The notes under the pieces are model-generated. The model had not been told where the DNA came from. It searched no databases and saw nothing but the letters and a program-made list of their open reading frames with translations. The translations under genes and the position numbers were made by a program. A DNA stretch of 64,000 nt from Ectobius pallidus (Eukaryota > Arthropoda > Insecta > Blattodea > Ectobiidae). Positions 31,915 through 42,122 of the stretch are shown piece by piece. The stretch spans positions 175,458,825 to 175,522,824 of the forward strand of contig CAXKWD010000006.1 in assembly GCA_964059195.1 (NCBI GenBank), given 5' to 3'. Numbering within the stretch: the first letter of the stretch is position 1; every line of letters begins with the position of its first letter.

Positions 31915-32340
31915 ATTACCACACGCAATCTTGTTGCTAGGGGCGACGGGCGGAAAGTGACTTGTTGCTAGGGGCGACGGGCGGAAAGTTACTTTACCGC
32001 CCGCAAATGCTTATTTGCGAGCATAAATGACCAAGGCCTCCCCGCTTTATATATATTCGGTTGCCATAAACAATAACAAATGCGAATCCCTTTCTGAAAT
32101 AAGCACCATTCTTCAAGTCTGTATTTACATAATATTTTCAGGTAATATCACAATTAATATAATTAAATTGATATAAGTAACCGTCGTGCAAAAAATAGTA
32201 ACTTATGCAACACACGGACCGTAAAGGCATTTACGGGTCTCGAAAACTTAAAAACCCTCGGCTGCGCCTCGGGTTTTCAATCTGTTTCCTCGACCCGTAA
32301 ACGTGCCTTTCCGCCCTTGTGTCGCAATATACTATTAAAT
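31915..32340 (-). mobile_element. hairpin-cored repeat, copy 1
   Basis: Aligned in reverse with 53425-53800: both share ATAGTATATTGCGA-ACAAG, CTATTTTTTGCACGA, TTATATCAATTTA, CTGAAAATATTA, GATTCGCA and ACCGAATAT in the same order. Here the core at 32210-32322 folds into nested hairpins, with arms around CCGTAAAGGCA/TGCCTTTCCG, ACGGGTC/GACCCGT and AACCCTCGG/CCTCGGGTT. Near 31925-31990 a 37-bp unit (TTGTTGCTAGGGGCGACGGG) is doubled. No transposase is seen. Confidence 0.5.
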
Positions 32341-32514
32341 AATATATTTGTATTGTTTAAAAGTAATTGTAAGCCTAGGATACGTGTAATTGTATTTAAG
32401 AGGAAACACCATTTATAATTTCCACTTCCTTTGTTCTTTTCAGGTAAGTTCCAGTGATCCGTACTCAGGGCTACTGATACTTCTTGTAAGTACCTTGACG
32501 CCAAGGCTGTATGC

Positions 32515-32755
32515 CTATTGTAATTCCCACTCAATTGATGCAATTCTCCAGTCTTTCCTTTCTTGAGCCAGTCTCTTCATGTCTACATATTTTTTACATC
32601 CAAAATCGCCAATAATCTGTTTTGCATATTCTAATCGTGGTCTTCCCTTACAATTTTTCCCCTCTATTGTTCCTTCTAATATAGTGTTGACCAAGCCTGG
32701 ATGCCTCATAATGTACCCCACTAGCCTGGCCCTTCTTCTAATGCCCACTCAATTA
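32515..32755 (-). pseudogene. LINE ORF2 C-terminal fragment, second family
   Basis: A 77-residue frame: RRRARLVGYIMRHPGLVNTI, LEGTIEGKNCKGRPRLEYAK and DMKRLAQERKDWR. This is the usual LINE ORF2 tail with a GHxxRH-like segment, IEGK and GRPR. Flanking CCCACTCAATT motifs at about 32526 and 32745 may be a short target duplication, though the left one overlaps the coding end. Confidence 0.65.
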
Positions 32756-32827
32756 TTGTCACTATATTCATACCAGTATATCCGTGTCATTCATATCAAA
32801 CAACAGGTTAAGGTCGCCACTATTTGA

Positions 32828-32880
<53 letters not shown>
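32828..32880. repeat. (AAT)n microsatellite
   Basis: About 17 uninterrupted AAT units, followed by a short inverted ATTATTATT. Confidence 0.95.
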
Positions 32881-32881
<1 letters not shown>

Positions 32882-32961
32882 GATAATAATTATTATTTAA
32901 CTGAATATTATGCCTATAAATACATTTTGACCACTGTAGCATAAGACAAATAGGCTACATA

Positions 32962-33772
32962 TCTCTCTATATAAAAGGCTTTGTCCTGACTGACTGAATG
33001 ACTGACTGACTGACTCACAGGAATCAACGTAGAGCCTAAACTATAACAGGTAGAGACTTGGAATTTTCACAGTACCTTCGTTTCATAATGTAGGTGCTCA
33101 ATAAGAAAGGATTTCGAAAAATTTTGATTTTAAATCCCAAAAATCAAATGTTTTTCAGAATACTTAATCCCTTTTTACACAGAATTATCAAATCCAAATC
33201 ACAACAGTGTATTGTTGCCACTGGTCTCAGATGGTTCCGAAATAAATGAAAGCTATCAATATAATAATGTTATAAATAAATATTAAAGAATTAAATCCAC
33301 GAAAATATTGCAGTCACATAACTTTCTCTACCCTGGAAATAGAGAAAATAATACGAGGTAAGGTAATAGGTTTTGGGAAGAGAAGTATGAAAGTGATATT
33401 TCATTTCTGTTTAATTTCATCCCCAAAACGGGTTTATGGTAACATGAGAGTGAGAAATACGTAAATATTCCGCAAAGACAATAGAATTTTATGTTACCGG
33501 AATTTCTGTTTCTTCTTATTTGAACCCCTACCAGGATTGGTGTGTACAAGCGATGGGATGCAGAATTCTAGATCCTCTATGAGCCATAAAAAACTATATC
33601 AAGCGTTTTCTGAGGGAATAGTTTAAGTGTGATAAGTCGTTCTTCCTATTTCAAATTATAAATACCTATATTAGGACCTAGAATTTAAAAATCTAAAGTC
33701 CTTCATAAGTTAATTTCCAATTACAAAATAAAAAACCCGGGCGACGCCGGGCCTTGTAAGCTAGTTAACTTA
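32962..33772 (-). repeat. R3 repeat, complete copy
   Basis: Begins TCTCTATATAAAAGGCTTTG, followed by TCCTGACTGACTGAATGACT, and ends ACCCGGGCGACGCCGGGCC then TTGTAAGCTAG. All R3 segments are present without interruption, about 810 bp. This makes it the reference for the interrupted copy at 55582-58523. Confidence 0.75.
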
Positions 33773-34255
33773 TATGTACGGTATATACAGGATGATTTAA
33801 AAGCCCAGCACCAACTAAATAACTGGTTCAGTGACATAAAAGATGTAGGCTGTATGGAAAACTCAAAAACGTTATTACTGAATTTTTTTTTTTTTTTTTT
33901 TTTTTTGGCGGACTTCCTGTTTGACCGGAAATAATTCCAACTCTACCACTTTAAACGGAACACCGAATATATATTTATATTTTCGAATAGTGCACATTGA
34001 GTGCTTTATTTATTGTTGCTAAATTTAAATAATTTATTGTTGCTAAATCAAGAAAACAGAAAAAAAAATAATACCAGTAAAACGCTTCTTTTGTTTACTG
34101 AGCTCTAAGCGGGCGGTCATAGTCACAGCAGAAGTTAAACTCACGTGTAAGAAGGTAAATGTGGCCTAGTTTTTTTTTTTTTTTTTCGTTTGTTAAGGAA
34201 GGAGCATTTTATTGCTTTCTTATTGCATACACTTTTCTGTAAGATCGGTAATAAC

Positions 34256-34969
34256 TAGGGGAAGGCATTTGATGCTTTTGCATTTTTTTATATGAAGGTT
34301 AAAAGATAGCTCCAATATATATATAAATGTGTATCATGAAATAATTTATTAAATAAGGGCAATTTGTTTATGCATTTTCCCCCTATATTTTGAATTTTTC
34401 ATAATTTTCAAAAAATACTTCATTTTTTGGCTATTTTTAGGTCATTTTCGCCATTTTTAGGTCATGTTTCAGTGGAGGTAGAGAGGAGCTTTTCCATGCA
34501 CAAATCCTTACTTTCAGACAACAGACAATCGTTTTTATTTGAGAATCTCCGGCAAGTGTTGATTGTTCATTTTAATTCAGGTTTATTGTAAACACCACAA
34601 CAGTTGTCTTGTAGAAAACAGGAATTATTTTTTTCTTTCTGTTTAAATGACACATATTTGCTAGGGGTAATTTGATGGGCATGCCAGTTCAGAGAGAATT
34701 TCTTTATCCGCTAAGGGTGTCCAAGTAATATAAATTTACTTACTTCTTTAGTAACAAAATAAGTATGTTTTATATTGTATAACGCACTATCATCCATTAA
34801 ATTGCTTTTAGCTAATCATTACTTAAGAAAAACTAATTATAAGTAATAATGGTAAATTTATTGGTCAATTTGTTACATTATCTGTCATTTTTTCACTATT
34901 TTTAGGTCATAAATGCATTTTTATTTTGCATTTATTCACTATTTTATGGTCATTAAATGCCTTGGCCTA
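34256..34969 (+). mobile_element. hAT-E element, complete, with transposase remnant
   Basis: TAGGGGAAGGCATTTGATG and the inverse CATTAAATGCCTTGGCCTA bound 714 bp. The flanks are perfect GTAATAAC duplications (34248-34255 and 34970-34977). The interior carries the last coding segment of a hAT transposase (34463-34591), which shows that the family arose by internal deletion of an autonomous hAT. Confidence 0.9.
34463..34591 (+). pseudogene. hAT transposase C-terminal dimerisation remnant
   Basis: A 42-codon stretch ending at a stop reads VSVEVERSFSMHKSLLSDN, then RQSFLFENLRQVLIVHFN. This is the conserved hAT C-terminal dimerisation segment, fuller than the copy at 1732-1836. There is no upstream start, and the zinc-finger and catalytic regions are missing. 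Confidence 0.65.
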
Positions 34970-35065
34970 GTAATAACATATACAGGTATCCCAACACACC
35001 GAAATTTCATGTTACGGTTTCAAATGTTATTTAGGCGGTGATGGATTTTTACATCACCCTGTATA

Positions 35066-35382
35066 CATAGGCGTACCGAGGGGGGGGGGGTTTGGGGGTT
35101 TGAACCCCCCCCCCCCATTGATTAAAAAAAGAAAATTGTATAATCTTTTTAAGTCTGCCCATAAATTACTTAATACAAGTATAAAGCGTGGGAAGCTTAA
35201 AACTCGTTATTTTGCGTCTTAATTTTTAAAATTTTCCGGGGGAGGCCCCCGGAAGCTTAAAACTCGTAATTTTGCGTCTTAATTTTTTTAATTTTCCGGG
35301 GGAGGACCCCCGGACCCTCCTCTCCCTGGGGGGTATTCCCTTATAACCCCCCCCCCATATGGTCGGCCTGGTTACGCCTATG
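35066..35382 (+). mobile_element. hAT-F element, complete
   Basis: CATAGGCGTA and TACGCCTATG ends, 317 bp, with perfect CCTGTATA duplications (35058-35065 and 35383-35390). The target is the very end of the TATACAGG element. The minus frame at 35226 is incidental. Confidence 0.9.
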
Positions 35383-35390
35383 CCTGTATA

Positions 35391-35725
35391 CGCATACATG
35401 CATACTATGAAAGGAAATATTCCATGTCTAGTATAATCATAAGTCTCCTGCAAGTTGCTACAGGAACTGTGTTAGGATACCAGGACATAGCGATTCCCAT
35501 AGTAAAGTCATTAGGGACACAGAGCGAGCTTTTCATTCTTCTTACTTGCCTATGTATAAACGACTTTTTCTCTTCGGTTAGAACTACAGGTTAGAACTCT
35601 AAATATCCGAATCGCTGGTTTTTGCAGCAGCGAGCATGGCCATGCAACTATTGATGTGCAACTGATTTCTTTTGTTGATGTGATTATCGAATCTGTTAAA
35701 TTTCAACTGATATTAATTTAAAAAA
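35391..35725. other. no gene; pogo-like fragment
   Basis: At about 35600-35645 the segment AACTCTAAATATCCGAATCG and TTTTTGCAGCAGCGAGCAT resembles the pogo-like fragment at 18785-18870. No gene is seen. Confidence 0.35.
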
Positions 35726-36512
35726 TCAGGTAAACTGATATAAGAAAAGTGCCAGAATGATTATATTTAACCAGTGATAAGTTAATTGAAATTATGATAT
35801 GAACAAAATAAGTTATTTTTGTACTCTATATCCGAATTAAGCTCCAGATCGATTCATTAAGCAGGGCTTGTGGAAGAACATACTTAACCTTAATTCAAAC
35901 TCATATACACTGATATAAGACATTCTTAAAATATGTCAACATTTCACAAAATACACTCGCGAAGAACTCCACTTGATGCTGTAGGCCAAATTTTTTCACA
36001 GTAGTATACCTTCTGCATATAAACAGTATTCAACTTGATCAACGAAATAATCAAATGCGAAGGGATATGTCATGGCTAACTGTATTGCAAATTCTAAAGC
36101 CGTATATGATCAGTGTAAAAGAAAATGTTGTCAGGATAACCGATTTGCATTTGTTAAATTTATTAAATAAGCACTAAATTGGGCATTACTCCCATACCGG
36201 TCAACCGATTTGGTCCAATATCAATAGGCTTTTTCCCGTGGACATTATAAACGCGTATACCAAGTTTCATTAAAATCCGATAAAGCGTATTTGAGTTACC
36301 GCGTCTTTAAAATAGACACTAAATTGGGTTTTACTCCGGTGCCGGTCAACCGATTAGGTCCAAATTCAATAGGTTACTTTTCATAGACGTCATAAATGGG
36401 TACACCAAATTTCATGAAAATCCGATAAAGCGTATTTGAGTTATGGTGCGTACAGACACACGGACGGACGGACAGACAATTTCCCGTCCCCCACACACTG
36501 GCACTTAATAAA
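35726..36512 (+). repeat. R1 copy, interrupted
   Basis: AAATCAGGTAAACTGATATA, AAGTGCCAGAATGATT and AAGCAGGGCTTGTGGAAGAA, then about 150 bp of foreign sequence from 35885. It resumes GTCATGGCTAACTGTATTGC and has two CGGTCAACCGATTWGGTCCAA modules, a CACGGACGGACGGACAGACA microsatellite and CACTGGCACTTAATAA at the end. Confidence 0.65.
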
Positions 36513-36824
36513 CTTAATATGATACCGGATGAAAAAGCGGGGAGGATTCATTGTAAGTAAATATCCAATACGAATCGGGGCCACGGGATTTGAACCAGGG
36601 ACCTCCCGTTAAAGCTCTTCCTGGGTTTCGTAAAGCTGCGGTGTTGATGATCGCTTACATAAGCGTCCTGAGAATGTTGAAGCTTGTGAAACCAGATTCA
36701 CTAGAGAAACCCAGCGTGTGATACATATTGTTTGCATTAATTGCTTATTAATAAGCAACAACAAAGCCTTTTAAAATCAGAGCTCTTTTGTTAAAGCCCC
36801 CAGATGAGCAAAGCTCGTGTTTTT

Positions 36825-36897
36825 TCTGTGGCGCTACATCCCTGAAGGGAGTAGGCCTACCATCCGACCGCTAAGTCATCTACCATAGGCAGATGTT
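36825..36897 (-). repeat. SINE body fragment, minus strand (14466 family)
   Basis: GGCGCTACATCCCTGAAGGG to CATCTACCATAGGCAGATG is the inverse of the SINE body. A separate tRNA-like T-arm (GGGATTTGAACCAGGGACC) on the minus strand is at about 36587. Confidence 0.55.
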
Positions 36898-37049
36898 TAG
36901 CTTGTAATTAGGCGTTGCAATGTTAACTTGTGTTAAATAAGAGAAAAATACACAAAAGTCAACATATAAACTAAATAAAGTTAAATATTTTTCTTTTAAA
37001 AAATTAAATAGTTGAACTCTATTTTACAAATATATTTTTATTTACATTA

Positions 37050-37351
37050 AAGGTAAAGTGAGCCCTATACAGGCCATGGAGGCCCAGAGGGTTCCAGGAG
37101 GTTGAGGCTCCTAGATTTTGGACATTCGGCACATGAAGGTGGTAAGGTTGTCAGCCTTACGCACCGGCCGCCTCTACCCCCAAGATTGCTCCTGGTACTC
37201 ATTTCTGTTAGAGGCTGAGTCGACCCCAGGGCCATAGTGCCACCAGAAGGATTAGGCCAATTGAAAAATTTCAACTACCTCATCGGGAATCGAACCCACG
37301 ACCTTCCGGTTTGTAGCGCAGCGCCTCAACCACTACGCTACGGCGTACCCC
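37050..37351 (-). repeat. tRNA-derived SINE, minus strand, with target duplication
   Basis: Same family as 29953-30256, with GGGGTACGCCGTAGCGTAGT and TGGGTTCGATTCCCGATGAG on the minus strand. Flanks TTTTATTTACATTA (37036-37049) and TTTTATTTATATTA (37352-37365) match 13 of 14. The 69-residue frame inside is a shadow. Confidence 0.85.
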
Positions 37352-37379
37352 TTTTATTTATATTAGCCATTAGAAATTA

Positions 37380-38021
37380 GCTATTAGAAGTTAGAAACAA
37401 ATGAAAGTCAGAATTACAAGATTTTATTCTTAGTTATTTTAAAACTTGTTTCAAATAATTGGTTCAAAATATATTTTATAACATCAATATTTTCTGCAAT
37501 AAGAATAGACCTGTATACATATTTTCAAACAATAATTTAGACCATGCAATTGCTGGGAATGCCTGCTTTTCGTGAATGACGGATTCACGAATCGTAGTTT
37601 TTTAGAACTGATAAAGTGATTTTCTTTCATAAATTTCCAGGCCAAACTATCGCGGAAAAAAACACTAAATTTTGAATATTAGCAATTTTTTTTGGTTTTA
37701 GTGGTTGTTTTTGTTTTTTAAATCAAATTTTATTTTTCAATGGAAATCGCGAGGTTTAGTAAGGCTTTTTTAAGAGGAGTTAAATGATATATTTACCAAA
37801 AGTCGCATAAATACAATACATCCAATATTAATAAGTCACAGCAAATACTCTATCAAGCAAGTGTATCAGTTACGCCTGTAAGACTAGACTTAATTTGATA
37901 GGCTGCAGCATATGACTGTGTTTTAGAAGAGTTTTTTTATTTGTGGCTACTTTTTAATATAAAACCAGATGAATATATCTTGGATATAAAGGAGGCGAAA
38001 TCCCAATGTTATCTATTTTAT
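37380..38021. other. no gene recognised
   Basis: Very A+T-rich, with T-runs near 37690. No repeat or plausible frame is seen. Confidence 0.45.
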
Positions 38022-38366
38022 GGAACCCGAAGGTTCATTGCCGCGCTTACCTGAGCCCGCCATTCAACCCTATTTTGTGCTAACTCCATCCAATCATCCC
38101 TCGCAAATCCTACTTCCCTTAAATCTATCCTAATATTGTCCTCCCACCTATGTCTAGGTCTTCCAAGTGGTCTTTTTCCCTTCGGGTCTCCCAGTCAATA
38201 TTTTTGACATATGTCTTTTCTCTCCCATTTCATTCTCCGTGATTTAATTACCATTACTATATCCGGTGAAGAGTACAGGTCATGAAGCTCGTCGTTATGC
38301 AGTTTTCATCTCTCTTAGGTCTGAATATTTTCCTAAGCCCCCTGTTTCCAACACTTTCAGATTATG
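38022..38366 (-). pseudogene. LINE ORF2 C-terminal tail, minus strand
   Basis: On the minus strand, across frameshifts, it encodes LRKIFRPKRDEN, then KRPLGRPRHRWEDNIRIDLR and EVGFARDDWMELAQNRVEWR. It is the same family as 12625-13370. It begins just after CTATTTTATGGAAC, the inverse of the LINE end. Confidence 0.75.
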
Positions 38367-38369
38367 TTC

Positions 38370-39046
38370 TTCCCGAAAAGTAAGGGACCATGCTATGATG
38401 ACGTAATTAAATTTATGTTAGCTAAGTTAATCGCTATTTGCCAAATTGTAATTATTATCCTAGTCTATTTCTTTCATAAAAAAAAAATACCGTTGAAATA
38501 TGCGAAAATCGTATCACCTTACAACTGTCAGAAGACTGTTATAATAGTGTAATATTGAATGTGTTGATCCATGGATAAACACCAGTAGATCAACTCTAAA
38601 AATTGGTTTATTATTATTATTATTAACTTGCGCTCTGATGTGGTTAAACGTGTCCAACATGGGACATCACAACACCATTGAAATGCGTTTAATGAAAGTA
38701 ACTTGTTTAAACGTACAAATAAATTTTTAAGGAAAAATATTCCGTATCTGTTTACTTGATGGTAGAGCAGAATTTTTAAACCTGTTATGTAGTCTTTTAC
38801 TCACGATTCTGTGACACATATTCATGAAAAACTGGTAAAACCACGTTAAAACTCAAAACTGCGTGCCCTGCCATCTAGCGGGAACTACATGACTTACTGA
38901 TCGCTATCTTTGTTGTCCGCTCTTCATAGCTCAGCAGATAGCAAGAATTCTTTCTGAATGGCGCTCAGTTGATTCTAAAATATACGAATGTATAGGTTTA
39001 ATTATTTTGCAATAGACGATTCCTAAGTAAACTAAACGAATATTAT
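38370..39046. other. no gene recognised
   Basis: The 62-residue plus frame at 38364 starts in the LINE boundary and ends in A+T-rich sequence, so it is probably chance. A short (TTA)n lies near 38615. Confidence 0.4.
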
Positions 39047-39420
39047 CTATTTTATGGAACTTGAAGGTTCATTGCCGCGCTTACCTCAGCCCGCCATTCA
39101 ACCCTATTCTGTGCTAACTCCATCCAATCACTCACAAATCCTACTTCCCTTAAATCTATCCTAATATTGTCCTCCCACCTAAATCGAGGTCTTCCACGTG
39201 GTCTTTTCCCTTCGGGTCTCCCAGTCAATACTTTTGAGATATGTCTTTCCTCCCCCATGTCTAGCCCATTTCATCCTTCGCGATTTAATTACCCTTACTA
39301 CATCTGGTGAAGCGTACAGGTTATGAAGTTCGTCGTTATGCAGTTTTCTCCAGTACCCAATTTTCATCTGTCTTAGGTTCGAATATTTTCCTAAGCATCC
39401 TGCTTTCGAACAATGTCCGT
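39047..39420 (-). pseudogene. LINE ORF2 C-terminal tail, minus strand, two frames
   Basis: Frame 1 (39179-39448) reads GCLGKYSNLRQMKIGYWRKL, HNDELHNLYASPDVVRVIKS and RRMKWARHGGG. It then shifts to frame 2 (39052-39258), with GEERHISKVLTGRPEGKRPR, GRPRFRWEDNIRIDLREVGF and the end AAMNLQVP. It has the best-preserved C-terminus of the four tails, with one net frameshift near 39255. It is followed by an R1-like TGTCCGTCCGTG fragment. Confidence 0.8.
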
Positions 39421-39555
39421 CCGTGTGTCTATACGCGCAATAACTCAAATTCGCTTTATATTATGTTTCATTTAGACACATTTTGATCAGCCTAACTAAC
39501 CCAGATTCAGTGGAGGATACTCTAAGGTACAGTTTATATTGTCTAAGTGAAACAC

Positions 39556-39559
<4 letters not shown>

Positions 39560-39612
<53 letters not shown>
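39560..39612. repeat. 53-nt poly-T run
   Basis: Uninterrupted T from 39560 to 39612. It could be the inverse of a poly-A tail of a minus-strand retroposon. Homopolymers this long are also error-prone in assemblies. Confidence 0.9.
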
Positions 39613-39615
<3 letters not shown>

Positions 39616-39690
39616 GCAAGGTAGGGCAGGGGAGTATTTAATTTTTTTTCTGGAGAGGCTGTGATAAGCCTAACACTATCATCACTAGGG

Positions 39691-39969
39691 CAGGGCCGTT
39701 ATCATACTCTTGTCAATAAGAATCGTGTTAATTAAAGGACGTTCCATGATTGCTTTTCGTTTGTAGACAATCGGCATAATACTACAGATAGTTCACGTGC
39801 ATTAATTTTTAATAGCCTGAAAGATTTCTTCCTTTAACGTGGAATTTATATTGCTTGATAAATTGCACCAGCCTAAAAAAGGCGGGATTTTTCATGGTTA
39901 ATTTTGCGCCCTCTTTGTACCTGCGCCCTTGGCGGGGGCCCATCTCGCCACCGCCTAGCTACGGCCCTG
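39691..39969. mobile_element. hAT-I miniature element, complete
   Basis: CAGGGCCGTTATC on the left and CTAGCTACGGCCCTG on the right are inverted over the first 9 bp. Flanks CACTAGGG (39683-39690) and CAATAGGG (39970-39977) match 7 of 8. It is 279 bp and non-coding. Confidence 0.7.
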
Positions 39970-40162
39970 CAATAGGGCTCAGAAGTTGATTATCTAAATT
40001 ATGCCTTGAAAATAACCTATAAATGACCTTAAATTTATGAAAATATGACATGAAAATTTGAAAATGTGACTTAATATTTACAAATACATACGATATTTAA
40101 AAATACATATTTATAAATACATTTTTAAAATACATATTTTAATATAAAGCAGTGTATTAATA

Positions 40163-40198
<36 letters not shown>

Positions 40199-40231
40199 GG
40201 ACAGGATCTAAGTATTTTATATTACTACTTT

Positions 40232-40351
40232 GAATATTATAGGAGAAAAATGCCTCCGACACTGGGACTTGAACCCAGGACCTTTGGCTATTCACGCCAA
40301 TGCTCTGGGTTCAAGTCCCAGTGTCGGAGGAATTTTTCTCCTATAATATTC
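40232..40351. repeat. perfect SINE-end palindrome
   Basis: The left arm from GAATATTATAGGAGAAAAAT to CTTGAACCCAGGACC is mirrored by CTGGGTTCAAGTCCCAGTGT to CTCCTATAATATTC. The arms are about 49 bp and differ at about one position around a loop of roughly 20 nt. The arms are the box B and tail of the SINE at 9060. The SINE tail then continues to ATCTGTGGTTCATGAAAGC at about 40398. The 5' (box A) part is missing on both sides. Confidence 0.85.
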
Positions 40352-40399
40352 TCATGTAATGTCCAACAGAGACATTAATCTGTGGTTCATGAAAGCTTT

Positions 40400-41300
40400 T
40401 TTTTTTTCTAACTACTTTGAAGTTATGTTTTCAATTATTGTTATGCTTACTATATCAATGAATGCCTCATAGGCCATAGCTAAGGAATTATGAGATCGCT
40501 TTGTCTGTAACTAGGAGGTGCCCGTGGCTTTACCACGATAATTCTTTTAAAAATTAAAAATTAAGAGTATAATAATTATTAAAGCATTATATTTATTAAC
40601 ACTTGCACGCGAATCGTTCATAAACTAAACCATTAATAATTTATGAAACAGCAAAAATTCCGGTTTCAGAGTAGGCTACATTCTGAAATTAGAAAGCGCC
40701 CCCTGGGAAAACTATATCAGAATCGATTATGCAGTTCCAAAGGAACCTGTGAACACATAATACGTATTGTTTCTCAACTGTTTATTGACATGAATATGAT
40801 GTGAATTTTATTTTATCAATTCAGGGTAGTTTTCAGAAACGTTATAATGTTTCAAGGGAAGGAATGGTTTGTTTGGATTATTATTATCAGCGATATTTCA
40901 AGAGATAAAACCCTCAATATTTTACAGCTGTTGCCCCCGGCTTCGCCCGCCATTATTCATTGACTCCAGGATTTTTAAGAAAATTACACTGGTAGATTAT
41001 TAAAAATGTTTGTGGTTCAGAGCTATGAAAATTGTAAGTAAAAATAAAATTAGAATATTTGTTCATTGTGTTCATTTCACTCAGGCCTTATATAATAAAG
41101 AAACGGTTTTCCTTCCTAATTTTGTAGTCGTCATGAAAGTTTAGACTGCGAGAGACGAACATCGCCGAGTATACCCGATGCCTCACGAAGCGGGCGAGCA
41201 AGCACGCTATTTAGGGCCGTTGAATTGAATAAGAGTAGATGTTGGAAAAGTTAATTCTGAAGACAAAATAGGGAAAAATGCAACGGAAGAGTGAATATTT
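40400..41300. other. R2 start fragments and unrecognised sequence
   Basis: AACTAGGAGGTGCCCGTGGC at about 40511 and GCTGTTGCCCCCGGCTTCGC at about 40928 are R2 5' ends. The sequence between and after them has no gene. Upstream, a (AAT)n run lies at 40164-40197. Confidence 0.45.
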
Positions 41301-41368
41301 CCTAAAAAATTATTTAACGATTCGGGGGGCTGCAGCCCCCTCAGCCCCCCCTCTGAATACGCCCCTAT

Positions 41369-41665
41369 GATAGAGTGTAAATGGCCAAGACTTGCATCAA
41401 TTGAAGCTACAGTGTTTGTCACCAACATTAAGCTAAGATGTGTGCACTTTGAGCCCAAGTTTACCCACAATTCTCTAGAAACTACTTTAATAAAATGGTT
41501 TACATGTTTAGAAGAAGCTGTGAGATTGAAACTCCATGAGAAAAGCTGCGTGCGTGTTTGAAAGTTGACATCCACATCAAGGGCATTGTTATATGTTCCC
41601 ATGGAACGTATGTACATTCCTCTCAGCTCCATATGCCTAACGTATTCCTCATTAAAAGCACAGCT
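41369..41665 (-). CDS. unrecognised coding-like frame cut by a hAT-type end
   Basis: About 90 codons are open from just inside an AG at about 41665: AFNEEYVRHMELRGMYIRSM, GTYNNALDVDVNFQTRTQLF, then KHVNHFIKVVSRELWVNLGS and LGHLHSI. The frame then runs into CATAGGGGCGTATTCAGAGG, a hAT-like terminus, so the last 50 codons of the open frame (41207-41368) are transposon sequence. The opposite strand is also open, so the direction is uncertain. It could be an exon or a transposon gene fragment. No domain is recognised. Confidence 0.25.
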
Positions 41666-41784
41666 AGTTATTTGTAATCAAATTCCTGTCTCTAATGCCC
41701 GGTTTCATCGACCGGGGTTAAGAATTAACCTCGGGTTACACGTTCCAAACTCTCGATTTAACAAAAATCTACAACAGTTACTTC

Positions 41785-42122
41785 CATAGGCGTAACCAGG
41801 CCGACCATATGGGGGGGGGGTTCTAAAATCCGCGGGGTCTGGGGGGTATGGAATACCCCCCCAGGGAGAGGGGGGTCCGGGGGTCCTCCCCCGGAAAATT
41901 TTAAAAATTAAGACGCAAAATAACGAGTTTTAAGCTTCCGGGGGTAACCTCCGGAAAATTTTAAAAATTAAGATGCAAAATAACGAGTTTTAAGCTTCCC
42001 ACGCTTTATACTTGTATTAAGTCATTTATGGGCAGACTTTAAAAAATCATACAATTTTCCTTTTTTTAATCAATGGGGGAGGGGGTTCAAACCCCCATAA
42101 CACCCCCCTCGGTACGCCTATG
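41785..42122 (-). mobile_element. hAT-F element, complete
   Basis: CATAGGCGTA and TACGCCTATG ends, 338 bp, with perfect GTTACTTC duplications (41777-41784 and 42123-42130). It contains two tandem GGAAAATTTTAAAAATTAAG units. It sits in sequence that starts AATGCCCGGTTTCATCGACC (about 41694), possibly a Harbinger-like repeat. Confidence 0.9.

Larger units (their letters stand above)
33783..35065. mobile_element. TATACAGG-ended element, host of hAT-E
   Basis: Left end TATACAGGATGATTTAAAAG and right end inverse TATACAGGGTGATGTAAAAA form imperfect terminal repeats. The interior holds poly-T runs (33888-33907, 34170-34187) and the complete hAT-E at 34256-34969. hAT-F is inserted exactly at the right end. 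No coding region of its own is seen. Confidence 0.45.

Noticed and set aside
33783..35065. LTR retrotransposon between repeated ends
   Set aside because: The ends are inverted, not direct, and there is no primer-binding site, polypurine tract or gag/pol similarity.
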